Of a stretch of DNA of 64,000 nucleotides, positions 18,331-26,614 are shown piece after piece (position 1 is the first letter of the stretch; each line of letters opens with the position of its first letter). A model generated the notes under the pieces. The model worked only from the letters and a program-made list of their open reading frames with translations, was not told the origin of the DNA and did no database searches. Both the position numbers and the translations under genes were made by a program. Source of the stretch: Microbacterium sp. CBA3102 (GTDB taxonomy: Bacteria; Actinomycetota; Actinomycetes; Actinomycetales; Microbacteriaceae); contig NZ_CP042412.1 in the NCBI RefSeq assembly GCF_007954505.1, forward strand, positions 2,604,001 to 2,668,000, in the 5' to 3' direction.

Positions 18331-18358
18331 CCGTCGTCCAAGACGACGGCGACGGTCA
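18328..18358. terminator. Candidate bidirectional hairpin between dapF and the methyltransferase gene
   Basis: TGACCGTCG and CGACGGTCA form a perfect 9-bp stem around a 13-base loop. The arms include the stop codons of both convergent genes. There is no T tract on either side. Confidence 0.4.
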
Positions 18359-19003
18359 CAACTCGGAGAGTGCGATCGGCTCCGTCGGGGGCGTGCCGTG
18401 CTTACGGACCTTCAGGATCCGGTACCCCTTGCCGGTGGCGGTCCGGAAGACGCTGTAGCCCGGATGGAACGTCGCGCCGATCCAGCGTTGCAGCGAGTCG
18501 GCCCCGAGGTTCCGCTGCACCACGAGCCACGCGTCGCTGCGCTCGTCGAGTCGCGGGATCCACCGTTCCAACAGCCCGTGGAGCTCGTTCTTGCCGACGC
18601 GGATGGGCGGGTTCGAGCGGATCGTGCGGAACGACACGTGCGCGGGAACATCGTCGGGCAGAGATGCGTTGACATTGGTGAGCCCGAGAGCAGCCGCGTT
18701 GCGGCGGACGAGATCCAGGGCGCGCTCATTCACGTCGACGGCCCACACTGTCGCATGGGGAGAGGCGAGGGCCATCGAGATCGTGACAGGACCCCAACCG
18801 CTCCCGAGGTCGAGAAGGTCGCCGCCCGGAGGAACCGGAGGCGTGTTGGCGAGGAGCACTGCAGTGCCGGCGTCGAGACGATCCGGGCTGAAGACACCAC
18901 CGGCGGTGGTGAGTTCGAGCTCTCGACCTGCGAGCGATACGCGGATCTTACGAAGGTTCTCGGGGCTTGCCGGGGCCGCAGTGAAGTAGTGATCGGACCC
19001 CAT
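18356..19003 (-). CDS. Class I SAM-dependent methyltransferase (RsmC-like)
   Basis: A 215-residue methyltransferase of the small-domain (MTS) family. The SAM-binding motif is LLDLGSGWGPV, followed by VDVNERALDLVRRNA, and the catalytic SNPPIR segment marks N-methylation of a base, as in the rRNA guanine methyltransferases RsmC and RlmG. It has only the catalytic half; RsmC/RlmG carry an extra N-terminal domain. I infer an rRNA or tRNA target. It faces away from hflX, with its own -10 box overlapping no ribosome site. Confidence 0.85.
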   Translation of the reverse strand: MGSDHYFTAAPASPENLRKIRVSLAGRELELTTAGGVFSPDRLDAGTAVLLANTPPVPPGGDLLDLGSGWGPVTISMALASPHATVWAVDVNERALDLVRRNAAALGLTNVNASLPDDVPAHVSFRTIRSNPPIRVGKNELHGLLERWIPRLDERSDAWLVVQRNLGADSLQRWIGATFHPGYSVFRTATGKGYRILKVRKHGTPPTEPIALSEL

Positions 19004-19009
19004 AGGGCG

Positions 19010-19015
19010 AGCGTA
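19010..19015 (-). promoter_or_regulatory. -10 box of the methyltransferase gene
   Basis: TACGCT on the minus strand, 6 bases before the ATG at 19003. Confidence 0.5.
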
Positions 19016-19070
19016 CCGGACAGCGCGGGCTAAGGTTAAGGCTCGCTACGAACCCAGAGACAAGGAACGG

Positions 19071-20582
19071 ATGACGGAGACCACCACCCCCTCCACCGAC
19101 GACCACACCGTCGATCGCGTACTCGCGAGCGCAGAGAAGCGTTCCGACGTGCACGTGTTCGGCGCAGCACAGGCGCTGCAGGATGAATCGACGGCCTCCC
19201 ACGGCAGCACCGATGGTGCGCAGTGGGACCTCGAAGACCGTCACGCGCTTCGTCGCGTCGGCGGGCTTTCGACAGAACTCGAGGACGTCACCGAGGTCGA
19301 GTACCGGCAGCTGCGTCTGGAGAACGTCGTCCTCGTCGGTGTGTACCCGCAGGGCGCGCAGGAGGACGCGGAGAACTCTCTCCGTGAACTCGCGGCGTTG
19401 GCGGAGACCGCCGGTGCCGTGGTGCTCGATGGCGTGCTTCAGCGCCGGCCGCATCCCGATGCCGCCACGTATCTCGGTCGCGGCAAGGCGCAGGAACTCA
19501 AAGACATCGTCGCCGCCGTGGGCGCTGACACCGTGATCGCCGACACGGAGCTCGCGCCGAGCCAGCGTCGTGCACTCGAAGACGTCGTCAAGGTCAAGGT
19601 CATCGACCGCACCACGGTGATCCTCGACATCTTCAGCCAGCACGCGAAGAGCCGTGAGGGCAAGGCCCAGGTCGAGCTCGCGCAGCTGGAATACCTGCTT
19701 CCGCGTCTGCGCGGATGGGGTGACTCGATGAGTCGTCAGGCCGGTGGGCAGGTGGGTGCCGGCGGCGCGGGCATGGGCTCGCGCGGTCCCGGTGAGACCA
19801 AGATCGAACTCGACCGTCGGCGGATCCGGACCAAGATGGCTCTGCTGCGGCGCCAGATCCGAGACTTCGGCCCGGCTCGTGAGGCGAAGCGCGCCGAGCG
19901 CAAGCGCAACACGATTCCGTCGGTCGCGATCGCGGGGTACACGAACGCCGGCAAGTCGAGTCTGCTCAATGCGCTCACGAGCGCCGGGGTGCTGGTCGAG
20001 AACGCGCTGTTCGCGACGCTCGATGCCACGGTGCGCCGATCCGAGACGGAGGACGGACGCGTGTACACGTTGACCGACACCGTCGGATTCGTCCGTGACC
20101 TGCCGCATCAGCTCGTCGAGGCCTTCCGTTCGACGCTGGAAGAGGTCGGCGAAGCCGACGTCGTGCTCCACGTCGTCGACGGCTCGCACGCCGACCCGGC
20201 GGGTCAGCTTCAGACCGTGCGCGACGTGCTCGGTGATGTCGGCGTACGGGATCTGCCCGAGATCGTGGTCTTCAACAAGGCGGATCTGATCGACGAGGAC
20301 GAGCGTCTGGTGCTCCGCGGCCTCCAGCCGCACGCGCACTTCGTGTCGTCACGGTCCGGCGAGGGAATCGCGGAGCTGCGTGCCGCCATCGAGGACGCAC
20401 TCCCGAAGCCGGCAGTCGAGGTCCACGCGGTGATCCCCTACGATCGCGGCGACCTGGTAGCCGCGATCCACGAGTCCGGGTTGTTGCTCGCCGTGGATCA
20501 TCGGGAGGAGGGAACCGCCGTTCATGCTCGGGTGTCCGAGCGTCTCGCGGCGGAGCTCGCTCCCTTCGCGACGCCGGAGTGA
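19071..20582 (+). CDS. hflX: GTPase HflX
   Basis: A ribosome-associated GTPase that splits stalled or heat-damaged 70S ribosomes. The 503 residues contain an N-terminal HflX domain (VVLDGVLQRRPHPDAATYLG, then GRGKAQEL), the glycine-rich linker GGQVGAGGAGMGSRGPGETK, and the G domain: P-loop GYTNAGKS at 289-296, DTVGFVRDLPHQLVEAF for G3, and NKAD for G4. An N-terminal extension of about 65 residues precedes the domain. The caaggaacgg ribosome site supports the ATG. Its neighbour on the other strand is the SIMPL gene, only 6 bases away at the stops. Confidence 0.96.
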   Translation: MTETTTPSTDDHTVDRVLASAEKRSDVHVFGAAQALQDESTASHGSTDGAQWDLEDRHALRRVGGLSTELEDVTEVEYRQLRLENVVLVGVYPQGAQEDAENSLRELAALAETAGAVVLDGVLQRRPHPDAATYLGRGKAQELKDIVAAVGADTVIADTELAPSQRRALEDVVKVKVIDRTTVILDIFSQHAKSREGKAQVELAQLEYLLPRLRGWGDSMSRQAGGQVGAGGAGMGSRGPGETKIELDRRRIRTKMALLRRQIRDFGPAREAKRAERKRNTIPSVAIAGYTNAGKSSLLNALTSAGVLVENALFATLDATVRRSETEDGRVYTLTDTVGFVRDLPHQLVEAFRSTLEEVGEADVVLHVVDGSHADPAGQLQTVRDVLGDVGVRDLPEIVVFNKADLIDEDERLVLRGLQPHAHFVSSRSGEGIAELRAAIEDALPKPAVEVHAVIPYDRGDLVAAIHESGLLLAVDHREEGTAVHARVSERLAAELAPFATPE

Positions 20583-20588
20583 TCCGGG

Positions 20589-21254
20589 TCAGCGGGCGAG
20601 GAAGCGGGCCTCGACGGTCGCCGAGATGACGATCTCGTCCGGTTCGTACTCCATCACGGGGCCGGCGTCGGCAGCGAAAGCGATACCTCCGCGCGCCTTC
20701 ATCAGCGGCGCCTCTGCGGAGCCCTGAGCCTTCGAGATCAAGCCCGCGTCGGCGATCTCGATGGGGGTGACCTGCTCCAGTCCGAGCGCCCCGGCGTACG
20801 CCTGAGCCCGTGTGACGGCGACGCCGACAGCTTCCGCAGCGACCTCTTGTTCGACCTGCGTCCGGGTTTCGGGGGTCAGATGCCACTCGACCCCGCCCAC
20901 CTCGACGCCGTCCCACGGCGAGATGTCGGAGGTCCAGATCGAAAGCTCGGGAGCTTCCGCGAAGGTCGCGGTGAAGTCGACGCTGGCGTAGAACACGGGT
21001 GCGAGGCGCTTGCCGTCGTTGCTCCACGGCCGCTCCGCACGCACCGAGAGACGAGTGCTGGTCCAGTCCACGATGCTGCCCGCGTCGGCTCGCTCGGTGA
21101 TGCTGGTTCGCACAGGGTCGGCCAGTCGCATCACATGTTCGAGGACGACCGTCCGCTCCGGCCCCTCGCTGCGGACGCTCACGCGGATGGTTGCTCTCTC
21201 CGGTGCGACGCGCCTCTCGTGCTCGCCGCGGACGGTGACGGTGACTTCACTCAT
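20589..21254 (-). CDS. SIMPL domain protein (DUF541)
   Basis: A 221-residue SIMPL/DUF541 protein without a signal peptide or membrane helix. The family pattern shows in the N-terminal VTVRGEHERRVAPERATI, the central repeat unit VEWHLTPETRTQVEQEVA and the closing DEIVISATVEARF. SIMPL proteins are poorly understood; some bind signalling proteins or oligomerise like BP26. Most bacterial members are exported, so a cytoplasmic form as seen here is less usual. No co-transcribed partner is present. Confidence 0.82.
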   Translation of the reverse strand: MSEVTVTVRGEHERRVAPERATIRVSVRSEGPERTVVLEHVMRLADPVRTSITERADAGSIVDWTSTRLSVRAERPWSNDGKRLAPVFYASVDFTATFAEAPELSIWTSDISPWDGVEVGGVEWHLTPETRTQVEQEVAAEAVGVAVTRAQAYAGALGLEQVTPIEIADAGLISKAQGSAEAPLMKARGGIAFAADAGPVMEYEPDEIVISATVEARFLAR

Positions 21255-21260
21255 GGGCCG

Positions 21261-21266
21261 ACTCTA
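21261..21266 (-). promoter_or_regulatory. -10 box of the SIMPL gene
   Basis: TAGAGT on the minus strand, 6 bases before the ATG at 21254. The 128 bases between this and ssrA must also hold the ssrA promoter, which I cannot place with confidence. Confidence 0.45.
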
Positions 21267-21394
21267 CGCCAGCTCATCACGCCCTGCGGAATGGCGGAGA
21301 GCCGTCGAACGTTGTAGTCTGAGATGCTCGGGTGTTCGTCATCCGGGTTGGCAATTCCATAGTGTGACAACGGCTCCTTCGAGAGAAGGACCAC

Positions 21395-21764
21395 GGGGCT
21401 GATCGGTTTCGACAGCGCCTGTGAATCCACGAGAAGCGGGCCGAGGATGCAGAGTTATCTCGTAAACGCTCTCTGCAAAAAAATAGTTGCCGAAACCAAG
21501 CGCAACGACTTCGCCCTCGCTGCATAAGCGAGCCCGATAGTCCGTCAGGCCGTATGTGATTCCGATACGGATCCTGGCGTCATCTAGGAATCTTGCTGCG
21601 TGATGGCGTCTGGACGTCACGTGGGACTCTTCCCAGGCTGGGCTCGTCGACTTAGGTGTCTGTGACAAAGGTCGGAGCCGAGCAGAACATCTTCACAGAC
21701 TGCGCCCGGAGAAGGCGTGGAGACTCAGCGTTGGACGGGGGTTCGATTCCCCCCAGCTCCACCA
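21395..21764 (+). ncRNA. ssrA: Transfer-messenger RNA (ssrA)
   Basis: Rescues ribosomes stalled on broken mRNA. The tRNA-like ends pair: 5' GGGGCTG with 3' CAGCTCC, followed by ACCA, giving a genome-encoded CCA. The 3' part has the T loop GGGGGTTCGATTCCCCC. The 5' part has the hallmark GATCGGTTTCGACAG. The internal reading frame resumes at GCC and ends at TAA. Length is about 370 bases, normal for one-piece tmRNA. The 3' end is followed by a strong hairpin. Confidence 0.97.
21489..21527 (+). other. tmRNA proteolysis-tag reading frame
   Basis: Twelve codons plus TAA inside ssrA encode AETKRNDFALAA, added after the alanine carried by the tmRNA itself. The ALAA end is the standard ClpXP/ClpAP degron. 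The resume codon is GCC in atagttgcc. Confidence 0.93.
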
Positions 21765-21783
21765 CGTCGTTGTCACAGGAATT

Positions 21784-21823
21784 GAAGCCCGCCTCCCTCG
21801 TAGCCACGAGGGAGGCGGGCTTC
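21784..21823 (+). terminator. Terminator of ssrA
   Basis: A perfect 18-bp inverted repeat (GAAGCCCGCCTCCCTCGT and its complement) with a four-base AGCC loop, starting 20 bases after the tmRNA CCA. Only a weak T-containing stretch (gctgtgtg) follows. Confidence 0.85.
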
Positions 21824-21907
21824 GCTGTGTGTCCGGCTTCTCATCAGCCAGCGTGGTCGGGGCCGGGGAGAACAGAAGCCATCCGACGGGCATCCTTTAC
21901 AGGGGCC

Positions 21908-21913
21908 TATATT
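21908..21913 (+). promoter_or_regulatory. -10 box of the P-type ATPase gene
   Basis: TATATT ends 7 bases before the GTG at 21921 and overlaps the alternative TTG at 21912, which argues against that earlier start. Confidence 0.45.
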
Positions 21914-21920
21914 GAGGTCT

Positions 21921-24791
21921 GTGGAGTCGACGACCGAAACGGACACGAACGGTCTGACGCGCACGGAGGTCGCAGAGCGTGTCGCGTCCGGGAAGACGAA
22001 CGCGTTCTCGGCGGACACGAGCCGAAGCGCGTGGAGCATCGTGCGGGCGAATGTGTTCACGCTCTTCAACGGCATCGTCTTCGCCTGTTTCCTCGTGCTG
22101 TTCCTCGTGGGGCGCTGGCAGGATGCGCTGTTCGGACTCGCTGCCTTCGCGAACGCGATCATCGGATGCGTGCAGGAGTTCCGCGCGAAGTCCGCGCTCG
22201 ACCGCCTCGCGCTGATGAATGCGCCACGAGCGTTGGTGCTCCGAGAGGGCGTGCAAGCCGAGGTCGCACCCGGCGAAGTGGTCCTGGACGATGTGCTCAT
22301 CCTGCGCGCCGGCGAACAGGTGCCGGCTGATGCCCGCATCCTCACGTCGCATGGACTCCAGATCGACGAGTCGATGCTCACGGGCGAGTCGGATCCGGTG
22401 GAGAAGCAACCGAGCGACGATGCTCTCTCGGGTGCTGTCGTCGTCGGCGGCGAAGGGACTGCTCAGGCGACCCGAGTGGGGGCGGACTCGTATGCGAACC
22501 GCTTCGCCGGCGAGGCCAAGCGCTTCTCCCTCGTCTCGAGCGAGCTCCGCGCTTCGGTCGACCGCGTTCTGAAATGGGTGAGCTGGGTGATCGGCCCGGT
22601 CGGGCTGCTGGTGCTGAACGCTCAGATCATCGTCGGTGGAGGATACGCCATGGTGTTCTCGAGCGGCGCATGGGTGCAGGCGGTCGTGAACACGATCGCG
22701 GCGCTGACCGCGATGATCCCGCTCGGCCTGGTGCTGATGACGAGCATCGCCTTCGCCGTCGGGGCATCGAGACTGGCGCGTCGACAGGTGCTGGTCAATG
22801 AGCTCCCCGCCGTCGAGGGCCTCGCGCGCGTCGATGTCGTGTGCCTCGACAAGACCGGCACCCTGACCGTCGGGGAGATCGGCTTCGATGCGGCGCATCC
22901 CCTCGCCGGAAGCACGACAGAGCTCTCCGGCACCGCCGCGGCGGTGCTGTCCTGGTTCGCCGCCTCGCCGGATGCGAACGCGACGGCGCGATCGATGGCC
23001 ACGGCGTATCCGGTCACGCAGCCCCTCGTCGTGCGCGGATACGTTCCGTTCTCCTCGGCGCGCAAGTGGAGCGCGGTGACGTTCTCGGAGATCCCCGGGG
23101 CCTGGGTGATGGGGGCACCCGAGATGGTCTTCGGAGACGCGGCGACGTCGGACGCGACCGAACTCGGACGCATGGTCACCACCCTCGCCGAGACCGGTCG
23201 GCGCACTCTGGTCCTCGGTCGTTCGGAGACTCCGCTGTCCGAGGCGGACATCGAGTCCGAGCAGCTTCCGAGTGAGCTGACGGCCGTCCTCGTCCTCACT
23301 TTCCGCGAGCAGGTCAGGCCCGACGCGGCGCAGACCCTCGAGTACTTCACACGGCAGGAGGTCGGCATCCGGATCATCTCCGGCGACAACCCGCGCACGG
23401 TGGCTGCGATCGCCCGGGAAGTCGGCCTCGACGTCGCGGAGGGCTACGACGCACGGCGGCTGCCGGAAGGCGATGCCGAACTCGCCGACGTCCTCGATCA
23501 GCACTCGGTCTTCGGGCGCGTCACCCCCGAGCAGAAGAAGCGCATGGTCACGGCGTTGCAGAGCCACGGGCACACGGTCGCGATGACGGGCGACGGCGTC
23601 AACGACGCCCTGGCGATCAAGGCTGCGGACATCGGCATCGCCATGAACTCCGGATCGCCCGCCACCAAGGCGGTCGCCAGGCTCGTCCTCCTCGACGGAC
23701 AGTTCTCGCACCTGCCCGATGTCGTCGCGGAAGGGCGTCAGGTGATCGCGAACATCGAACGCGTGTCGATGCTCTTCCTGAACAAGACCGTGTACGCGAC
23801 ACTGCTCGCGATCATGTTCGGAGTGCTCGTGCTCGAGTTCCCCTTCCTGCCGCGCCAACTGTCGATCACCGATGGCCTGACGATCGGCATTCCCGCCTTC
23901 TTCCTCGCGCTCATGCCCAACGCGGCCCGGTACGTGCCGGGGTTCCTACGACGTTCGCTGAGCTTCGCGATCCCTTCGGGAGTCGTGGTCGCCCTGGGCC
24001 TGACCTGGTACACCTTCGTCGCGCGAGGCCTCGGAGTCCACGAGGAACAGCTGCGGACGGGGGCCACCGTGATCCTCGCTGTGGTCGGGATCTGGATCTT
24101 GGCGGTGCTCGCACGTCCGCTCAACCGGTTCAAGGTGATCGTCGTGGGGGCGATGTTCGTCCTGCTGATCGCGGTCTTCACCATCCCGCTCGCCCGAGAG
24201 TTCTTCGTGCTGGTCGACCCGGGAGAAGACCTCGCCATCGCGCTCACGGGGATCACGATCGTGATGGTCGCCGCGATAGAGGTGGTGCGTCTGCTTCACC
24301 GCCGCCTCGTCCTGAGCCCGAAGACGGCCGCGACCACGCGGGTCATCGCGCGGCCGTCGACGGCGACGACCCCTCCGGCTCGCGTCGTTGCGGGCATCAT
24401 CACGACGGTGGTCGTGGTGCTCGCGTATGCGTTCGGTGTCCTCGCGACGGGCTTCGGCATCCTCGTCTTCCTCGGTCGCTACGACCCGGATGTGAGCACG
24501 TCGGCGTTCTCCCTCGCCGGTGCGGCGATCGCCTTGTTCGGCCTTCTGGTGCTCGCGGTCGCTGCCGGAATACGTCGTGGCAGTGGACTCTCGCGGCTCA
24601 TGCTCACGATCTTCCTCGGGGTCGCCATCGCGCTCAACGCCGTCGTCATCGTCTTCGGCGAGCGGTGGGACTGGGGTGCGGCGGTGACGGTGCTGGTGGC
24701 TGCGACCCTCATCACGCTGATGTGGTCACCCCCGGTCGCGCGGGGATTCGGACGCATCAGAGAGAGCTCGATGGGCGCCGCGCGGCCGTAG
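21921..24791 (+). CDS. P-type cation-transporting ATPase, CtpE-like
   Basis: An ion pump of about 956 residues. The phosphorylated aspartate is D310 in CLDKTGTLTVGE; TGES lies upstream in the actuator domain and TGDGVNDA at 556-563 is the hinge. The N-terminal region (LTRTEVAERVASGKTNAF, IVRANVFTLFN) and PLGLVLMTSIAFAVGASRL resemble mycobacterial CtpE, linked to calcium uptake. No N-terminal metal-binding CxxC is present, so heavy metals are unlikely. About ten membrane segments plus an extended hydrophobic C-terminus of roughly 200 residues are present. Calcium as the ion is inferred from family resemblance only. Confidence 0.88.
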   Translation: MESTTETDTNGLTRTEVAERVASGKTNAFSADTSRSAWSIVRANVFTLFNGIVFACFLVLFLVGRWQDALFGLAAFANAIIGCVQEFRAKSALDRLALMNAPRALVLREGVQAEVAPGEVVLDDVLILRAGEQVPADARILTSHGLQIDESMLTGESDPVEKQPSDDALSGAVVVGGEGTAQATRVGADSYANRFAGEAKRFSLVSSELRASVDRVLKWVSWVIGPVGLLVLNAQIIVGGGYAMVFSSGAWVQAVVNTIAALTAMIPLGLVLMTSIAFAVGASRLARRQVLVNELPAVEGLARVDVVCLDKTGTLTVGEIGFDAAHPLAGSTTELSGTAAAVLSWFAASPDANATARSMATAYPVTQPLVVRGYVPFSSARKWSAVTFSEIPGAWVMGAPEMVFGDAATSDATELGRMVTTLAETGRRTLVLGRSETPLSEADIESEQLPSELTAVLVLTFREQVRPDAAQTLEYFTRQEVGIRIISGDNPRTVAAIAREVGLDVAEGYDARRLPEGDAELADVLDQHSVFGRVTPEQKKRMVTALQSHGHTVAMTGDGVNDALAIKAADIGIAMNSGSPATKAVARLVLLDGQFSHLPDVVAEGRQVIANIERVSMLFLNKTVYATLLAIMFGVLVLEFPFLPRQLSITDGLTIGIPAFFLALMPNAARYVPGFLRRSLSFAIPSGVVVALGLTWYTFVARGLGVHEEQLRTGATVILAVVGIWILAVLARPLNRFKVIVVGAMFVLLIAVFTIPLAREFFVLVDPGEDLAIALTGITIVMVAAIEVVRLLHRRLVLSPKTAATTRVIARPSTATTPPARVVAGIITTVVVVLAYAFGVLATGFGILVFLGRYDPDVSTSAFSLAGAAIALFGLLVLAVAAGIRRGSGLSRLMLTIFLGVAIALNAVVIVFGERWDWGAAVTVLVAATLITLMWSPPVARGFGRIRESSMGAARP

Positions 24792-24799
24792 CGACGTCT

Positions 24800-25369
24800 T
24801 CAGCCCGTCCACTCGACGAGGATCAGGCCCTGCCTGGTGTCGGCGAACTTCACCCATCCGTCGCCGAACAGGTAGGTCATCCCATACCCGTCCGCATCGG
24901 TTCCCATCGAGTACTGAGGGTCCTCGGTGAAGTAGACGCCCGCGGCGTCGTCCTCACGCTTCCACCCTTCGGCGAGGAGACCGGCCTGCGCGTCGGCGGC
25001 TTCTTCCGATGTCGTCGGCGACCAGCCGTAGAGCTGACCGTGATCGGAACCGACGCTGTAGTCGGCCCAGAAGCACAGCAGGCCGTCGGTGAGTTCGACG
25101 CCGCCCACGACGAACTCCTTGGACTGTGCGGTCCATCCGGCGTCCGTGAGAGCGGTGACCGTCCCCGCCGAGATCATGGACTCGCACGTGAGCTCCTCGG
25201 CAGGAGGCTCGGGCGCCGTCGATGCTGCCGGCTCGGGAGTCGCCACGGGACTCGGGGTCACTCGATCCGGAGTAGGCGTGGCCGGCGAGGCCTCCGGTGC
25301 CGCACACGCGGTCAGGGCAGCGATGAGCAGCACGACGCCCGCGGTGGCGGACATGATGCGCGTCTTCAT
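24800..25369 (-). CDS. Lipoprotein of unknown function
   Basis: A 189-residue secreted lipoprotein. The signal peptide ends in a lipobox with the lipidated cysteine at C22 (ALTAC-AAPEA). A proline/threonine/alanine-rich linker of about 35 residues, typical of a wall-spanning stalk, leads to a compact domain with an early cysteine (ELTCESMIS) and a later one (GLLCFWADY) that may form a disulfide. I know no family for the domain. It converges on the P-type ATPase (8 bases apart) and lies just downstream of hisN. Confidence 0.78.
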   Translation of the reverse strand: MKTRIMSATAGVVLLIAALTACAAPEASPATPTPDRVTPSPVATPEPAASTAPEPPAEELTCESMISAGTVTALTDAGWTAQSKEFVVGGVELTDGLLCFWADYSVGSDHGQLYGWSPTTSEEAADAQAGLLAEGWKREDDAAGVYFTEDPQYSMGTDADGYGMTYLFGDGWVKFADTRQGLILVEWTG

Positions 25370-25390
25370 CGCGGGCCCCTTTCGTCCGGA

Positions 25391-26188
25391 TCAGTCGTTG
25401 ATGAGTGTCAGGAAGTCGTCGTGGAGACGGCCGTTGGTTGCGAGTGTCGAGCGCGCCGAGATCGTCTCGTCTCCGTCGACGGCGGTCATCCGGCCACCTG
25501 CTTCTCGGACGATCGGCACGGCGGCGGCGATGTCGTACTCCTTGACGCCGAATTCCGCGACCATGTCGATGCGGCCCTCGGCGAGGAGCATGTACGCGTA
25601 GACGTCACCGTAGGCGCGGTCACGCCAGACCCGTGCGCCGATGCTCAGCAGGGTGTCGAGACGACCGGCGTCCGCCCACTGCGCGATGCTCTGGAAACTG
25701 ACGCTGGCGTCGTCGAGGGAGTCCACCGCCGAGGTCTGCAGCCGTCGGGGCTCGCCTTCGGTGGCAGTCCAGGCTCCGCCACCCATGGCCGCCCACCAGC
25801 GGCGACCGAGAGCGGGCATGCTCACGACACCGACCTGCGGCACTCCGTCGATCGCGAGCGCGATCATCGTGCCCCAGAGCGGAACGCCACGGAGGAAATT
25901 CGCTGTGCCGTCGATCGGATCGATGATCCACTGGCGGTGGGTGCTTCCCTGTGCGCCGAACTCCTCACCGAAGATGCCGTCTTCGGGGCGCTCGGCTTCC
26001 AGGACGCGGCGGATGGCGCGCTCGGTGGCGAGGTCGGCATCCGTCACGTGGGAGTTGTCAGCCTTGGTCGAGATCTCCAGATCGGCGGCGTCGAAGCGGC
26101 GGAGCGACTGGGCGTCGGCGGCATCGGCGAGGCGGAGTGCGAGTTCGAGATCGCTGCGAAGGGAGTCGGTGAGGGGGGAGTCGGTCAC
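25391..26188 (-). CDS. hisN: Histidinol-phosphatase, inositol monophosphatase family
   Basis: A 265-residue magnesium-dependent phosphatase. The metal motif is WIIDPIDGTANFLRG, with the earlier glutamate in IFGEEFG and the later VKEYDIAAAVPIVREAGG. The STKADNSHVTDADLATE start and the overall form match HisN, the IMPase-type histidinol-phosphatase used by actinobacteria for histidine synthesis; inositol or other sugar phosphates are the alternative. No other his genes are nearby. The start is the GTG at 26188: the longer frame upstream is arginine-rich and unlike the family, and a -10 box precedes the GTG. Confidence 0.85.
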   Translation of the reverse strand: MTDSPLTDSLRSDLELALRLADAADAQSLRRFDAADLEISTKADNSHVTDADLATERAIRRVLEAERPEDGIFGEEFGAQGSTHRQWIIDPIDGTANFLRGVPLWGTMIALAIDGVPQVGVVSMPALGRRWWAAMGGGAWTATEGEPRRLQTSAVDSLDDASVSFQSIAQWADAGRLDTLLSIGARVWRDRAYGDVYAYMLLAEGRIDMVAEFGVKEYDIAAAVPIVREAGGRMTAVDGDETISARSTLATNGRLHDDFLTLIND

Positions 26189-26194
26189 GGTCTC

Positions 26195-26200
26195 AGAATA
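26195..26200 (-). promoter_or_regulatory. -10 box of hisN
   Basis: TATTCT on the minus strand, 6 bases before the GTG at 26188. Confidence 0.5.
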
Positions 26201-26282
26201 GTCGTCACGACGGCGTGGCCAGAGTGTCGAACGGCCAGGTTTCCGCGTGAGTCGGCGGCGGCGCGCCCGAGGCGACCCCGAT

Positions 26283-26311
26283 TTCACATGGGGTCCGTCG
26301 GCTGGTAATGT
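26283..26311 (+). promoter_or_regulatory. Promoter of tRNA-Lys
   Basis: A -35-like TTCACA (26283-26288) and a -10-like TAATGT (26306-26311) with an ideal 17-base spacer, about 30 bases before the tRNA. Confidence 0.6.
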
Positions 26312-26341
26312 AATTCCTCGGTCGGGGTTCTCCCGGGCCAC

Positions 26342-26417
26342 GCACCTCTAGCTCAATCGGCAGAGCAACTGACTCTTAATCAGTGGGTTCTGGGTTCAAG
26401 TCCCAGGGGGTGCACCA
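26342..26417 (+). tRNA. tRNA-Lys (anticodon CTT)
   Basis: A complete cloverleaf: acceptor stem GCACCTC/GGGGTGC with one G-T pair, D arm with GCTC/GAGC, anticodon arm ACTGA-CTCTTAA-TCAGT with anticodon CTT, T arm CTGGG-TTCAAGT-CCCAG, discriminator A and encoded CCA at 26415-26417. Confidence 0.97.
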
Positions 26418-26455
26418 GAAAGGTCTTGAAACTCTCGCCAGTTTCAGGACCTTTC
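26418..26455 (+). terminator. Terminator of tRNA-Lys
   Basis: GAAAGGTCTTGAAACT and AGTTTCAGGACCTTTC form a 16-bp stem with one mismatch and a six-base loop, directly after the encoded CCA. A short CTTTCGTCGTT follows. Confidence 0.75.
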
Positions 26456-26458
26456 GTC

Positions 26459-26576
26459 GTTCACGGAGATCTCCCGACGGATTTCCGTGAACTCGCGTAA
26501 CGGAATCGGCAGGACGTCGTCTCTCCCCGTGGGGATACGCCGCACCTCGTACGGATGCGCTGCTGTAGGACAGCAG
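26459..26576. repeat. Three inverted repeats upstream of the surface-protein gene
   Basis: GTTCACGGA/TCCGTGAAC (26459-26467 and 26484-26492) is perfect with a 16-base spacer. TCCCC-GT-GGGGA lies at 26524-26535, and CTGCTGT-AGG-ACAGCAG at 26560-26576. All three are in the 160 non-coding bases before the gene. They could be operators or leader hairpins; no other signal is clear here. Confidence 0.5.
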
Positions 26577-26614
26577 GATCCGGGTGTGGCGTGTCAAGAG
26601 AACTGGGGAGAAAC

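Noticed and set aside
21912..21920. TTG at 21912 as the P-type ATPase start
   Set aside because: It lies within the TATATT box; the GTG at 21921 is better placed, though I cannot exclude the TTG.
21897..23858. 653-codon open frame antisense to the P-type ATPase
   Set aside because: Low-complexity, charged translation typical of antisense frames; the ATPase motifs on the plus strand are complete.
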